64,000 nt of DNA, from the NCBI RefSeq assembly GCF_026319365.1, contig NZ_JAPDMS010000002.1, positions 248,001-312,000 of the forward strand. Direction: 5' to 3'. This stretch comes from Methylophaga sp. OBS1 (GTDB lineage Bacteria > Pseudomonadota > Gammaproteobacteria > Nitrosococcales > Methylophagaceae). The translations under genes and the position numbers were made by a program. Shown one piece after another: positions 54,371 through 63,678 of this stretch; the first letter of the stretch is position 1; every line of letters starts with the position of its first letter. The notes beneath the pieces were generated by a model. That model was not told the DNA's origin and did not search any database. It was given only the letters and a program-made list of their open reading frames with translations.

Positions 54371-54939
54371 ACCGCTCTGACCCAGGGACTGGTTAACTGC
54401 CATTTGCTGGAAATCATCGCGCCGGGCCGCATTGGAGTGGGTAATGCGCTCAGATCGAGACCACTGCGAATCAGCAGCAACAGATCATCGACGTTATGAG
54501 TATATTCAGGCGGCAGGCTCAGATCATGAATCTGCCCCAGAGCCTGTAGTGCCCCTTCAAGATGAGGGAAGTTCTGCTGGTCATCAGTTTCCAGCGCTTT
54601 CAGTACGTATTGTTCGGACAAAGCATGGTAGCGCAGCTCATAGTGCAGGCGACTCTGCCACAAGTTGGTTTCCCATTGCCAGAAACGGCCCAGAATGGGA
54701 ATACTCTCAACCAGTTTCAATTCTTGAAAAAACGTTATGGGCACACCATTATGCAGGGCTTCAATTACCCGAGGCGTCAGCGGGTAGTCAATTTGGGCAT
54801 TGAGCACATAGCCGTTGCCTATTTGATCGACTCTGGGATTGTTGACGCTGAAAATAGTGGCGTGTGCCAGGCTACTGAAGCCCAGTAACAGGATGGCTGT
54901 AAAACATAACCAGCGTTTAGTGGCGTTGCAGGCAGGCAT
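54361..54939 (-). CDS. DUF4390 exported protein
   Basis: A 192-aa exported protein with a signal peptide (WLCFTAILLLGFSSLAHA). The rest fits DUF4390 proteins, which sit before NtrY-like kinases in many gammaproteobacteria (PRVIEALHNGVPITFFQELKL, LWQSRLHYELRYHALSEQYVL). Function unknown; the fixed location suggests a link to the two-component pair. The start at 54939 overlaps rsmB by 23 bp; an ATG at 54960 gives a longer N terminus. Confidence 0.8.
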   Translation of the reverse strand: MPACNATKRWLCFTAILLLGFSSLAHATIFSVNNPRVDQIGNGYVLNAQIDYPLTPRVIEALHNGVPITFFQELKLVESIPILGRFWQWETNLWQSRLHYELRYHALSEQYVLKALETDDQQNFPHLEGALQALGQIHDLSLPPEYTHNVDDLLLLIRSGLDLSALPTPMRPGAMISSKWQLTSPWVRAVWP

Positions 54940-56224
54940 AATAAAAGCCGTCCATGACATCGTCGCCGGGCAGTCGTTGGAAGCCAAACGGGCGTGGCTG
55001 CGCCGGGGGCCTGTCTGGCCTGACTTCGGCGGCATCCGGATGTCGTTGCAGAAACGCTTCAATTTGCTGCTCGTTCTCTTGTTTGAAGGCAGAGCAGGTA
55101 GTGTAAACCATCAGGCCGCCCGGTTTCAGCAACGGCCACAGATTATCCAGCAATTGCTTTTGTGTCTCGGCCAGCTGGTCTATGTCCTCAGGCCTTCGCA
55201 GCAGTTTGATATCGGGATGACGCCGAATCACACCACTGCCGGTGCAGGGCGCATCAACCAGAATGCGATCAAAAGCTTCACCATCCCACCAGAGGCCGGT
55301 ATCAGCCGCATCAGTCGCAACCAGCGAAGCAGACAGATTAAGCCGTGACAGGTTGTCGGCGATAGCTTGCAGGCGTTTGTCAGAGATATCCAGAGCAATG
55401 ACCTCGTTCTCAGGCGCCTGCTCCAGTATGTGACCGGTTTTGCCTCCGGGTGCGGCGCAGGCATCCAGAACTCGCTGGCCCGGCTGAATAGCGAGCAGTT
55501 CTGCCACCCGCTGGGCGGCGCCATCCTGTACCGAGGCCATGCCGTCAAAGAATCCTGGCAGTTTATGCACGTCACAAGGGTTAGCCAGCAAGATGGCGGT
55601 ATTGCCGGTATCCAGTGCCTGGGCTTCAATGCCCTCCTCAGCGAGTAACCGCAGATAATGATCGCGATCACATTGCTGCCTGTTTACACGCAGCATCATG
55701 GGTGGTTGCTGATTATTGGCCTCACAAATCTGTTGCCACTGCTCGGGCCAGTCCAGCTGGTAACGTTCTAATAACCATCTTGGGTGAGCAAAGCGCGCAT
55801 GCGCGTTTGTCTCAACAGCAGCATCGATATCGTTTTGCTGACGCTGGTAGTTACGCAGGCAGGCATTAAGCAGCCCACCAGCCCATTGTTTACCCAGTTG
55901 TTTGGCGGCATTGACAGTTTCAGATATCGCGGCGTGGGGCGGCGTTTTTAATTCTCGTAGCTGATAAAGACCAATCAACAACAGGGCAAGGATATCAGCG
56001 TCTTTGCTCTTCAGCGGTTTTTTCAAAAGTTTGTTGGCAATCAGAGTTAAGCGAGGCTGCCAGCGAATCACGCCATAGCAGAGTTGCTGACAAAAACCGC
56101 GATCGCGTTCTTCGACCTGTTTGATGTGCTCAGCCAGCACCGCAGTGAGCGAGCGCTGTTCTGACATCACCCCGACCAGTATCCGGGCGGCAACACTGCG
56201 GGCGGACGCTTTAGCCAAGGACAT
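54917..56224 (-). CDS. rsmB: 16S rRNA m5C967 methyltransferase
   Basis: Methylates C967 of 16S rRNA using SAM. The 435-aa product has an N-terminal NusB-like RNA-binding domain (about 1-140) and a Rossmann methyltransferase domain. The SAM loop is VLDACAAPGGKTGHILE. Catalytic cysteines are in DAPCTGSGVIRRHPDIK (motif IV) and VYTTCSAFKQENEQQ (motif VI). It overlaps fmt by 14 bp, as is usual for the def-fmt-rsmB cluster. Confidence 0.95.
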   Translation of the reverse strand: MSLAKASARSVAARILVGVMSEQRSLTAVLAEHIKQVEERDRGFCQQLCYGVIRWQPRLTLIANKLLKKPLKSKDADILALLLIGLYQLRELKTPPHAAISETVNAAKQLGKQWAGGLLNACLRNYQRQQNDIDAAVETNAHARFAHPRWLLERYQLDWPEQWQQICEANNQQPPMMLRVNRQQCDRDHYLRLLAEEGIEAQALDTGNTAILLANPCDVHKLPGFFDGMASVQDGAAQRVAELLAIQPGQRVLDACAAPGGKTGHILEQAPENEVIALDISDKRLQAIADNLSRLNLSASLVATDAADTGLWWDGEAFDRILVDAPCTGSGVIRRHPDIKLLRRPEDIDQLAETQKQLLDNLWPLLKPGGLMVYTTCSAFKQENEQQIEAFLQRHPDAAEVRPDRPPAQPRPFGFQRLPGDDVMDGFYYACLQRH

Positions 56225-57140
56225 CTCCTACATCGATAGTGTTGGCATTGAGAAAGTCCTGCACCTGCATGGCCCGTTTACCCGGCAGTTGTAACTGCGT
56301 GATGCGGAGAATACCGTCAGTGGTCTGCACATCGAGCCCCTGTTTGCTTACGGCGATAATTTCACCGGGTTGGCCGCTACGGAGACGATCTCCCAGCTGT
56401 GCGCGCCAGATCCGCATCGTGTCACCCTGCCATTGTGTCTGTGCCACCGGCCAGGGATTGAACGCGTTAATTTGACGCAGAAGCTCTGCTGCAGGACGCT
56501 GCCAGTCGATCAGGGCTTCCTGTTTATCCAGTTTTCTGGCGTAAGTAGACAGGCTTTCATCCTGGGGCTGAGCTTGTTTCAACCGAGATTCAATATTATC
56601 CAGGCTTTGTAGCAAAGTCTCAGCGCCCAGTGCGGCCAGACGATCATGTAAATCCTGGGCGGTATCTGATTCATTAATGGGACAGCGCGCTTCCAGTAAC
56701 ACCGGACCAGTGTCCAGTCCGGCTTCCATTTTCATAATGCCGACACCGCTTTCGGTGTCACCGGCCAGTATCGCACGCTGGATGGGCGCCGCACCGCGCC
56801 AGCGAGGTAACAGTGAAGCATGCACATTAATGCAGCCGAGTTTGGGGGTATCCAGCACTTTTTGCGGTAACAGAAGGCCGTAGGCAACGACGATCATCAA
56901 GTCGGCTTCATAGCCGGCGAGTGTTTGCAGGCTGTCTTCGGATTTGAAATTAAGTGGTTGCTCAACCGGCAGCTTATGTTCCAGCGCCAGTTGTTTGACC
57001 GGACTGGGCGTCAGTTTACGGCCGCGGCCGGCAGGGCGATCAGGCTGGGTATAAACGGCACAGATTTCATGTTCACTGTTAAGCAGTGCTTTTAAGCACT
57101 CAGCAGCAAAATCCGGCGTACCGGCAAAAAGTATCCGCAT
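56211..57140 (-). CDS. fmt: Methionyl-tRNA formyltransferase
   Basis: Formylates initiator Met-tRNA with 10-formyl-tetrahydrofolate. The 309-aa length is normal. The catalytic region has NVHASLLPRWRGAAPIQRAILAGD, with N, H and a later Asp (GLDTGPVLLEA). The C-terminal OB-type tRNA-binding domain spans about 210-309. It sits 16 bp downstream of def on the same strand. Confidence 0.95.
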   Translation of the reverse strand: MRILFAGTPDFAAECLKALLNSEHEICAVYTQPDRPAGRGRKLTPSPVKQLALEHKLPVEQPLNFKSEDSLQTLAGYEADLMIVVAYGLLLPQKVLDTPKLGCINVHASLLPRWRGAAPIQRAILAGDTESGVGIMKMEAGLDTGPVLLEARCPINESDTAQDLHDRLAALGAETLLQSLDNIESRLKQAQPQDESLSTYARKLDKQEALIDWQRPAAELLRQINAFNPWPVAQTQWQGDTMRIWRAQLGDRLRSGQPGEIIAVSKQGLDVQTTDGILRITQLQLPGKRAMQVQDFLNANTIDVGDVLG

Positions 57141-57156
57141 GCGTGGTGGCTTGTCC

Positions 57157-57660
57157 TTATAGTTTTTGTTTCTGGTGCTTTTCCAGCTTTTTCCGGATCC
57201 GCTGGCGCTTCAGATTGCTCAGATAGTCGACAAACAGTTTGCCGTCCAGGTGATCGATTTCATGTTGTATGCAGGTAGCCAGCAGGCCTTCTGCATCAAA
57301 TTCCATTTTGTCACCATCACGACTCAGTGCTGTAACCGTTATCCGATCGGCCCGGGTTACGGCTTCATAGGCTTCCGGCACTGACAGGCAACCCTCTTCG
57401 AATTCCCGTTCGCCTTCAGCGGCAACCACTTCAGGATTAATCAGAATCAGCGGTTCGCTCTTATCTTCGGAGATATCAATGACGATCAATCGCTTCTGAA
57501 CATTGACCTGGATTGCTGCCAGGCCGATACCCGGGGCTTCGTACATGGTTTCCAGCATGTCATCGGCAAGCTGACGAATCTCGTCGGTGACCGCTTCAAC
57601 CGGTGCCGCCTTGTTGCGGAGTCGCGGGTCGGGGTAGTGCAAAATATTCAAAATAGCCAT
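57157..57660 (-). CDS. def: Peptide deformylase
   Basis: Metal-dependent enzyme that removes the N-formyl group from new proteins. The 167-aa product has all three motifs: [11 protein letters not shown] (motif 1), EEGCLSVPE with the metal Cys (motif 2), and [14 protein letters not shown] with two His and the catalytic Glu (motif 3). A terminator of the upstream cytochrome gene lies just beyond its start side, so it likely has its own promoter and heads the fmt-rsmB-DUF4390-ntrYX-trkA block. Confidence 0.96.
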   Translation of the reverse strand: MAILNILHYPDPRLRNKAAPVEAVTDEIRQLADDMLETMYEAPGIGLAAIQVNVQKRLIVIDISEDKSEPLILINPEVVAAEGEREFEEGCLSVPEAYEAVTRADRITVTALSRDGDKMEFDAEGLLATCIQHEIDHLDGKLFVDYLSNLKRQRIRKKLEKHQKQKL

Positions 57661-57751
57661 GTTGTACCTGTTTCTGTTCTGTTTAACAGAGTGCTGTGTG
57701 AATCAGTCTATTTTAATCTGGTGGTGACGACTTGGAAAATAAAGGCCCAAT

Positions 57752-57772
57752 AAAAAGGCGGCCTGGGCCGCC
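57752..57772 (-). terminator. Intrinsic terminator of the cytochrome c gene
   Basis: On the minus strand, GGCGGC-CCAG-GCCGCC forms a 6-bp G+C-rich hairpin followed by five T. It lies 28 bp after the cytochrome gene stop and upstream of def, so it separates the two. Confidence 0.8.
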
Positions 57773-57799
57773 GATGCTATGTCATAGCTGGATGTTTAA

Positions 57800-58117
57800 T
57801 TATTTGAGACTGGCATAATAAGCGGCCAGATTGGCAATATCCTCATCCGACAGATTCGCTGCCATCGCATGCATGAGCGCCGCATTGCCACCTTGACGTT
57901 CTTTACTGCGATAAGCCTTGAGCGCTGAAACCAGATATGCCTCGTTCTGACCTGCCAGGTTGGGGTAGGTCGGCATCAGTGCGATGCCGTCCGCACCATG
58001 GCAACTGGCGCAAACCGCCGACTTGGCTTTACCAATCTGGGGATCTCCGGCAGCCATCGCTGCTGCGGTTGAAAACAGGGTGGTCAAACCCAGCAAAGTT
58101 AAGGATAACGTTTTCAT
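57800..58117 (-). CDS. Small periplasmic c-type cytochrome
   Basis: A 105-aa class I monohaem cytochrome. It has a signal peptide ([20 protein letters not shown]) and one haem motif CASCHG at about 36-41. [10 protein letters not shown] and [22 protein letters not shown] resemble cytochrome c553/c4 domains; the distal ligand is probably one of the Met residues in MHAM. It is likely an electron carrier in the periplasm. It is single, with its own terminator. Confidence 0.88.
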   Translation of the reverse strand: MKTLSLTLLGLTTLFSTAAAMAAGDPQIGKAKSAVCASCHGADGIALMPTYPNLAGQNEAYLVSALKAYRSKERQGGNAALMHAMAANLSDEDIANLAAYYASLK

Positions 58118-58293
58118 TTTCGACTCCTAGGTGAAAAACCGTGCCAGGGCGCAGTCAACGAGTTTCTTGAAAGACTGCGGAAAAAGCCTAAAGTTGCCCA
58201 ACAGCTTGATTACTGACTACGCTTATAACACACTATGGCTGTTGTTACTCAACTAACGGATCAGGGTAACGTTGAAGCCATGAGGATAGCTCG

Positions 58294-59325
58294 ATGATAC
58301 GACGCATTGTCTTAAGCCTGTTTTTTGTGATGGTAAGCCTGCCGCTGATAGCAAACGATGTCGAACTTAACCCTGATCATCCACAACGCTATGTTGTTAA
58401 AAAAGGTGACACCCTGTGGGACATTTCCGGTATGTTCCTCAAATATCCCTGGCATTGGCCAGACATCTGGTACGTTAACCCTCAAATCGAAAACCCGCAT
58501 CTGATTTACCCTGGTGACGAACTGTCACTGGTGTGGCGTGATGGCCGGCCGATGCTGGAGATAAACCGTGGTCAGCGCACGGTTAAACTGTCACCGGAAG
58601 TACGCGAAACCATAATAGATAAGCCTATCCCCACGATTCCTCTCTCTGCCATTGGTCCTTTTTTGAGCAAACCCAAAGTGGTGGGGGCAGAAGTGCTCGA
58701 CAATGCACCTTATGTGGTGGCCAGTGCTGACGAGCGTCTGATCTCCGGTTCCGGTGACCATGTTTATGTCCGTGGCGTTCAGAATGATGATGTTAACGAT
58801 TACAGCATTTTTCGTGGCGGCAAGGTCTACACCGACCCGGACACCGCTGAAGTGCTTGGCTATGAAGCCATTTATACCGGTGATGCCGTGGTGGTCACGC
58901 CCGGGGACCCGGCCAAGGTAGATCTCACCTATACCAATCGTGAAGTACAGATCGGGGATCGGCTGCTGGAAGTGGAGGGGGACGATTACGATCTTAACTT
59001 TATTCCGCGTTCTCCTGATGCGGTGCTTAACGGTCGCATTATTTCGGTGTTTGACGGTGTATCGCAGGTGGGTCAATATCAGATTGTTGTCATCAATCTG
59101 GGTGCCCGTAATGGACTGGAAACCGGGCATGTTCTCTCGTTGTATAAAGCGGGTGAATCAATTCGTGACCAGGTCAGCCAGGAGCCGGATGATGTCGTGA
59201 CTCTCCCCGATGAACATGCTGGTGAGGCAATGGTGTTCAAGACTTATGAGAAGGTCAGTTACGCTATCGTGATGAAAGCAACACAAGCCATCAATCTGTT
59301 TGATAAGGTTAAAAGCGCGTCCTGA
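58294..59325 (+). CDS. LysM domain exported protein
   Basis: A 343-aa exported protein with a signal peptide (MVSLPLIA) and one LysM domain (YVVKKGDTLWDISGMFLKYPWHWPDIW, about 33-85), which binds peptidoglycan. The rest is beta-rich without a catalytic motif. LysM proteins of this type commonly precede dprA in gammaproteobacteria. The enzymatic role, if any, is unknown. dprA starts 12 bp downstream. Confidence 0.87.
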   Translation: MIRRIVLSLFFVMVSLPLIANDVELNPDHPQRYVVKKGDTLWDISGMFLKYPWHWPDIWYVNPQIENPHLIYPGDELSLVWRDGRPMLEINRGQRTVKLSPEVRETIIDKPIPTIPLSAIGPFLSKPKVVGAEVLDNAPYVVASADERLISGSGDHVYVRGVQNDDVNDYSIFRGGKVYTDPDTAEVLGYEAIYTGDAVVVTPGDPAKVDLTYTNREVQIGDRLLEVEGDDYDLNFIPRSPDAVLNGRIISVFDGVSQVGQYQIVVINLGARNGLETGHVLSLYKAGESIRDQVSQEPDDVVTLPDEHAGEAMVFKTYEKVSYAIVMKATQAINLFDKVKSAS

Positions 59326-59337
59326 GGTGTTCATTCA

Positions 59338-60444
59338 ATGAAAGCCGGCAAGCAGGATAAAATAGCTTGTTGGATAGCGCTGCAACGTGTACCGGGACTG
59401 GGGCCGGTCACCTTGACCAGGTTGTTACAGCAACACGGCAGCCCCGAATCTGTACTGAATCAGTCCAGACATCTAAGCGGCCTCAGTGAAAAAGTACTGG
59501 ATGGCATTCGCCACCCCGACTGGCAGCAGGTTGAAGCAGACATGGCCTGGCTCGATCATGACGACCGGCATCTCATCACCATAGAGGACAAGCGTTACCC
59601 GCCTTTACTCAGGGAAATCACCGATCCGCCGATGATGCTTTATGTACAGGGTGATGTATCGCTTCTGAGTCAATGGCAACTGGCGGTGGTTGGCAGTCGG
59701 AGCCCGACACCCTCAGGCCGGAATACGGCTTATGATTTCTCTCGTTATCTGGCGTCAGGTGGTCTCACGATTACTTCCGGGCTGGCTACAGGCATTGATG
59801 GTGTGGCGCATCAGGGTGCGTTGGCAGCGGGGGGTAAAACCATTGCCGTGGTAGCGACTGGTCTGGATCGGGTTTATCCGGCACAGCACCGGGAGCTGGC
59901 ACACCAGATTGTGGAGCAGGGTGCGATGGTATCGGAATATCCTTTAGGCACCTCGCCGAGACCCGAGTTGTTCCCGCGGCGTAACCGCATTATCAGTGGT
60001 CTGTCACTGGGTACGCTGATTGTGGAGGCGGCGCTCAAGAGCGGTTCACTCATTACTGCCAGAATGGCGATGGAGCAGGCGCGTGAAGTGTTTGCGATTC
60101 CAGGCTCGATCCATAACCCTTTGTCACGAGGCTGTCATGAGTTAATCCGTGAAGGTGCCAAGCTGGTGGAAACCGCTGACGATATTCTGGAAGAACTGGG
60201 CGCATTAGCCAGGGTGAGTGCGCCGGAAACTGAAATTGAAGCTGAAGCATCGTCTTCACATGAAAAAGACGGTGATTACCGGATTTTATTTGAACATCTG
60301 GGATTTGATCCCATTCCTATAGACAAGCTGATTGAAAACAGCGGATTGACGGCCGATGCGGTTTCATCCATGCTGTTATTACTGGAATTAGAAGGCGAGG
60401 TAACGTCATTGCCGGGCGGACGATACGTACGAACGGGTTTGTGA
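59338..60444 (+). CDS. dprA: DNA processing protein DprA (Smf)
   Basis: Loads RecA on incoming single-stranded DNA during transformation. The 368-aa product has an N-terminal helix-hairpin region (WIALQRVPGLGPVTLTRLL), the extended Rossmann domain (about 85-290) with VVGSRSPTPSGR, TSGLATGIDGVAHQGAL, FPRRNRIISGLS and GSLITARMA, and a C-terminal winged helix (about 305-365). A GAGG site precedes the ATG. All elements needed for function are present. Confidence 0.94.
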   Translation: MKAGKQDKIACWIALQRVPGLGPVTLTRLLQQHGSPESVLNQSRHLSGLSEKVLDGIRHPDWQQVEADMAWLDHDDRHLITIEDKRYPPLLREITDPPMMLYVQGDVSLLSQWQLAVVGSRSPTPSGRNTAYDFSRYLASGGLTITSGLATGIDGVAHQGALAAGGKTIAVVATGLDRVYPAQHRELAHQIVEQGAMVSEYPLGTSPRPELFPRRNRIISGLSLGTLIVEAALKSGSLITARMAMEQAREVFAIPGSIHNPLSRGCHELIREGAKLVETADDILEELGALARVSAPETEIEAEASSSHEKDGDYRILFEHLGFDPIPIDKLIENSGLTADAVSSMLLLLELEGEVTSLPGGRYVRTGL

Positions 60445-60475
60445 AAAACCAGTCCCTCCTTCAATAGAGAATCGA

Positions 60476-60943
60476 ATGAAAGAAAATATCCTTGATGTGT
60501 TGCTGTATCTGTTTGAGAACTACATCGACACCGAAGAGAGCCAAAAACCCGACAAAGACACCCTGGAACTGGAACTAGAACGTGTCGGTTTTCAGGAACT
60601 GGAAATCCACAAAGCCCTGGAATGGCTCGAAAACATGACCGTTGTCGGCGAACGGCCACTGAACCGCGATGCCAGCATGCGTGTTTTCAGTGATAAGGAA
60701 GTCGAACGCCTTGACGTCGAATGCCGTGGTTATCTGCTGTTTCTGGAACAGGTTGGCGTTCTTGATGTCGAAACTCGCGAAGTTGTTATTGAACGGGTGC
60801 TGGCGCTGGAAACCGACGAAATAGACCTCGATCAGCTCAAATGGGTGGTACTGATGGTACTGTTTTACCAGCCGGGCAGGGAAGTGGCTTTTGCCTGGAT
60901 GGAAGATCTGGTGTTTGAGGACATGGAGGCGGTGATCCATTAA
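60476..60943 (+). CDS. smg: Smg/DUF494 family protein
   Basis: A 155-aa acidic cytoplasmic protein of the Smg (DUF494) family, found next to dprA in many proteobacteria. Family features: KENILDVLLYLFENYID at the start, RVFSDKEVERLDVECRGYLLFLEQ, and LKWVVLMVLFYQPG near the end. No function is established. It lies 31 bp after dprA and is followed by a terminator. Confidence 0.92.
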   Translation: MKENILDVLLYLFENYIDTEESQKPDKDTLELELERVGFQELEIHKALEWLENMTVVGERPLNRDASMRVFSDKEVERLDVECRGYLLFLEQVGVLDVETREVVIERVLALETDEIDLDQLKWVVLMVLFYQPGREVAFAWMEDLVFEDMEAVIH

Positions 60944-60973
60944 ATACACGCCAAACATTAATGAACATTATCT

Positions 60974-61000
60974 GCCCGCAAATCAGCGGGCTTTGTTTTA
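60974..61000 (+). terminator. Intrinsic terminator after smg
   Basis: GCCCGC, a 6-nt loop and GCGGGC form a hairpin, followed by TTTGTTTT. It lies 31 bp after the smg stop and 65 bp before topA. Confidence 0.8.
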
Positions 61001-61064
61001 TGTGCTGTGACCATAATCAATAGCACGTAAACAGCAACACAAGCTTGCACGAGTACGGGTGAAT

Positions 61065-63341
61065 ATGGGAAAGAAATTAGTTATCGTCGAATCGCCGGCC
61101 AAGGCGAAGACCATTAAAAAATACCTGGGGAAAGATGTCGAGGTGCTGGCTTCTTATGGTCACGTCCGCGACTTACTTCCCAAGGAAGGCGCGGTCGATC
61201 CGGCGAATAACTTTGCGATGAAATACCAGGTCATCGACCGTAACAGTAAGCATGTTGATGCGATAGCCAAGGCCATGAAAAAAGCCGATGCTCTCTATCT
61301 CGCAACGGATCCGGATCGCGAGGGGGAAGCGATTTCATGGCACCTGTACGAACTGTTGAAGAAGCGCGGGGCGCTCAAAGATAAAGAAACGCATCGCGTC
61401 GTTTTCCATGAAATCACCAAGCAGGCCGTGAATGATGCGGTCGCCCATCCCCGTGAGCTGTCGATGGATCTGGTCAATGCCCAGCAGGCTCGACGGGCGC
61501 TGGACTATCTGGTGGGCTTCACCCTGTCGCCACTACTTTGGAAAAAAGTGCGTCGCGGCCTGTCAGCGGGTCGGGTGCAAAGCCCCGCGCTGCGCATGAT
61601 TGTTGAGCGTGAGCTGGAAATCGAAGCCTTCAAGCCCAGAGAATACTGGACCATTGAAGCCGATGCCGCCGCCGAGGACAAGGCTTTTCAGGCCAAGCTG
61701 ACTCATTTTGCCAATGAAAAGCTAAGCCAGTTCAGCATCGACAACGAAAAACAATCTTCCGATGTGGTCAGCAAGCTGAACAAAGCGGCGGAAGGCAAAC
61801 TGCTGGTAACCAACGTCGAGAAGAAACAACGCCGTCGTAATCCGGCTGCGCCGTTTACCACCTCGACCCTGCAGCAGGAAGCTTCCAGGAAACTGGGTTT
61901 CGGTGCCCAGCGCACCATGAGTATCGCCCAGCAGCTCTATGAGGGTGTTGACACGGGCGAAGGCGCGGTGGGTCTGATTACCTATATGCGTACTGACTCG
62001 GTCTCGCTCGCTGCCGAAGCGATCAATGAAATCCGGGACTTTATTGCTGAAAAGTACGGCAAGAAAATGGTGCCGGGCAAACCCCAGGAATACAAAACCA
62101 AGTCCAAAAACGCGCAGGAGGCGCACGAGGCGATTCGTCCGACTTCCGTGCTTCGTACCCCCGAGGACATGAAGGCCTATCTGTCGGCTGATCAGCTCAA
62201 GCTTTATACCTTGATCTGGCAGCGCACCATGGCCTGTCAGATGGTGCATGCCACATTAAATACTGTTGCTGTGGACCTGGGCTGTGGCAAGGGCAATACC
62301 TTCCGCGCCACCGGGTCGACGGTCGTCAATCCCGGGTTCATGAGTGTTTACCTGGAAGGTAAGGACGACACCGCTAAAACCGATAAAGATGAAAATCTGC
62401 TGCCGCCGATGGAAGTCGGTCAGGTGGTCGCATTGAAAGCCATCCGTCCAGAACAGCACTTCACCGAGCCACCTCCCCGGTTTAGTGAAGCCAGTCTGGT
62501 GAGGGCGCTGGAAGAACACGACATTGGTCGTCCTTCGACCTATGCCAGCATCATCTCGACGCTGTTACAGCGCGAGTATGTGGAACTGGTCAACAAACGC
62601 TTTCACCCGACTGATGTCGGCCGCGTTGTGGGTAAGTTTCTGGTCCAGCATTTCACCAAATATGTCGACTACAACTTCACGGCCGAACTGGAAGATGAGC
62701 TTGATGCCGTGGCCCGGGGCGAGGAAGAATGGATCCCGCTACTCACCAAATTCTGGGCGCCGTTCAAAGATCAGGTGGAAACCAAGGATAAGGAAGTTCA
62801 GCGCAGTGATGTCACCCAGGAAATACTGGATGAAGACTGCCCCAAATGTGGTAAAAAATTGTCCAGTCGCCTGGGGCGCAGCGGTCGTTTTATCGGGTGT
62901 ACCGGTTATCCGGAGTGCGATTACACCCGTAATATCGATGGTGAAGAAACCAGTAATGAGCCGGAAGTGGTGGAAGGCCGCAAATGTCCGAAATGTGATT
63001 CCGACTTGTGGATCCGCACCGGTAAATATGGCAAATTCATCGGCTGTTCCAGCTATCCCAAGTGCAAGCACATCGAATCGTTGGAGCAGCCCAAAAATAC
63101 CGGTGTTCAATGTCCGCAGTGCGAGAAAGGCGAGATTCTGACCCGCAAATCACGTCGCGGCAAGGTGTTTTACTCCTGCTCGGAATATCCGACCTGTGAT
63201 TATGCGTTGTGGAATGAACCGCTGAAAGAACCCTGTCCGAAATGTAACTGGCCGATTCTGACAGTGAAAACGACCAAGAGTCGGGGCACGGAAAAAGTCT
63301 GTCCGCAGAAGGACTGCGATTTCAGCGAAAAAGTAGAGTAA
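61065..63341 (+). CDS. topA: DNA topoisomerase I
   Basis: Type IA topoisomerase that relaxes negative supercoils, 758 aa. The Toprim domain is at the start (KLVIVESPAKAKTI, TDPDREGEAISWH). The active-site Tyr is in ITYMRTDSVSL near residue 310. The C terminus holds four zinc-finger units with paired cysteines (CPKCGKK, CPKCDSD, CPQCEKG, CPKCNWP). E. coli TopA has three such fingers. ATG 61065 is homologous to the E. coli start; GTG at 61059 is an in-frame alternative. Confidence 0.95.
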   Translation: MGKKLVIVESPAKAKTIKKYLGKDVEVLASYGHVRDLLPKEGAVDPANNFAMKYQVIDRNSKHVDAIAKAMKKADALYLATDPDREGEAISWHLYELLKKRGALKDKETHRVVFHEITKQAVNDAVAHPRELSMDLVNAQQARRALDYLVGFTLSPLLWKKVRRGLSAGRVQSPALRMIVERELEIEAFKPREYWTIEADAAAEDKAFQAKLTHFANEKLSQFSIDNEKQSSDVVSKLNKAAEGKLLVTNVEKKQRRRNPAAPFTTSTLQQEASRKLGFGAQRTMSIAQQLYEGVDTGEGAVGLITYMRTDSVSLAAEAINEIRDFIAEKYGKKMVPGKPQEYKTKSKNAQEAHEAIRPTSVLRTPEDMKAYLSADQLKLYTLIWQRTMACQMVHATLNTVAVDLGCGKGNTFRATGSTVVNPGFMSVYLEGKDDTAKTDKDENLLPPMEVGQVVALKAIRPEQHFTEPPPRFSEASLVRALEEHDIGRPSTYASIISTLLQREYVELVNKRFHPTDVGRVVGKFLVQHFTKYVDYNFTAELEDELDAVARGEEEWIPLLTKFWAPFKDQVETKDKEVQRSDVTQEILDEDCPKCGKKLSSRLGRSGRFIGCTGYPECDYTRNIDGEETSNEPEVVEGRKCPKCDSDLWIRTGKYGKFIGCSSYPKCKHIESLEQPKNTGVQCPQCEKGEILTRKSRRGKVFYSCSEYPTCDYALWNEPLKEPCPKCNWPILTVKTTKSRGTEKVCPQKDCDFSEKVE

Positions 63342-63343
63342 AC

Positions 63344-63377
63344 AAAAAGCCGGGCGCTTTGACCTGCCCGGCTTTTT
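63344..63377 (+). terminator. Intrinsic terminator, topA and SelW-like gene
   Basis: AAAAAGCCGGGC and GCCCGGCTTTTT form a perfect 12-bp stem. It has an A-run on one side and a T-run on the other, so it can end transcription in both directions. It lies 2 bp after topA and 11 bp from the SelW-like gene stop. Confidence 0.92.
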
Positions 63378-63388
63378 CAACCGTTAGA

Positions 63389-63670
63389 TTAGGGTTTCTT
63401 TCGGTCGATATGGCCCAAATCACGCTCCGGTGCAATCTGATCCCGCACCCGTTGTTTGAGTTCGGTGATTTCAGGGAAGCGGCCTTCCTGCTTGCGTGAC
63501 CATACCAGCTGGTCATTGGCATAGACTTCAAAAATGCCGCCGGTGCCCGGTTTCAGACTGAGCTCATCCAACTCTTCATCAAAGGTCGACAACAGCTCCT
63601 GCGCCATCCAGCCGGCACGCAGCAACCAGCGACACTGGGTGCAATAAACAATGCTGACTTTATTAGTCAT
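63389..63670 (-). CDS. SelT/SelW/SelH family (Rdx) selenoprotein-like protein
   Basis: A 93-aa thioredoxin-like protein of the Rdx family with the redox motif CTQC at residues 10-13 (YCTQCRWLLRAGWMAQEL). Selenoprotein W has U in place of the second Cys; here both are Cys, so no selenocysteine is needed. Substrate and partner are unknown. The ATG at 63670 puts C10 at the usual position; a GTG at 63682 overlaps the purK stop by 4 bp (GTGA), suggesting coupling with purK. Confidence 0.88.
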   Translation of the reverse strand: MTNKVSIVYCTQCRWLLRAGWMAQELLSTFDEELDELSLKPGTGGIFEVYANDQLVWSRKQEGRFPEITELKQRVRDQIAPERDLGHIDRKKP

Positions 63671-63678
63671 CTCCCTGC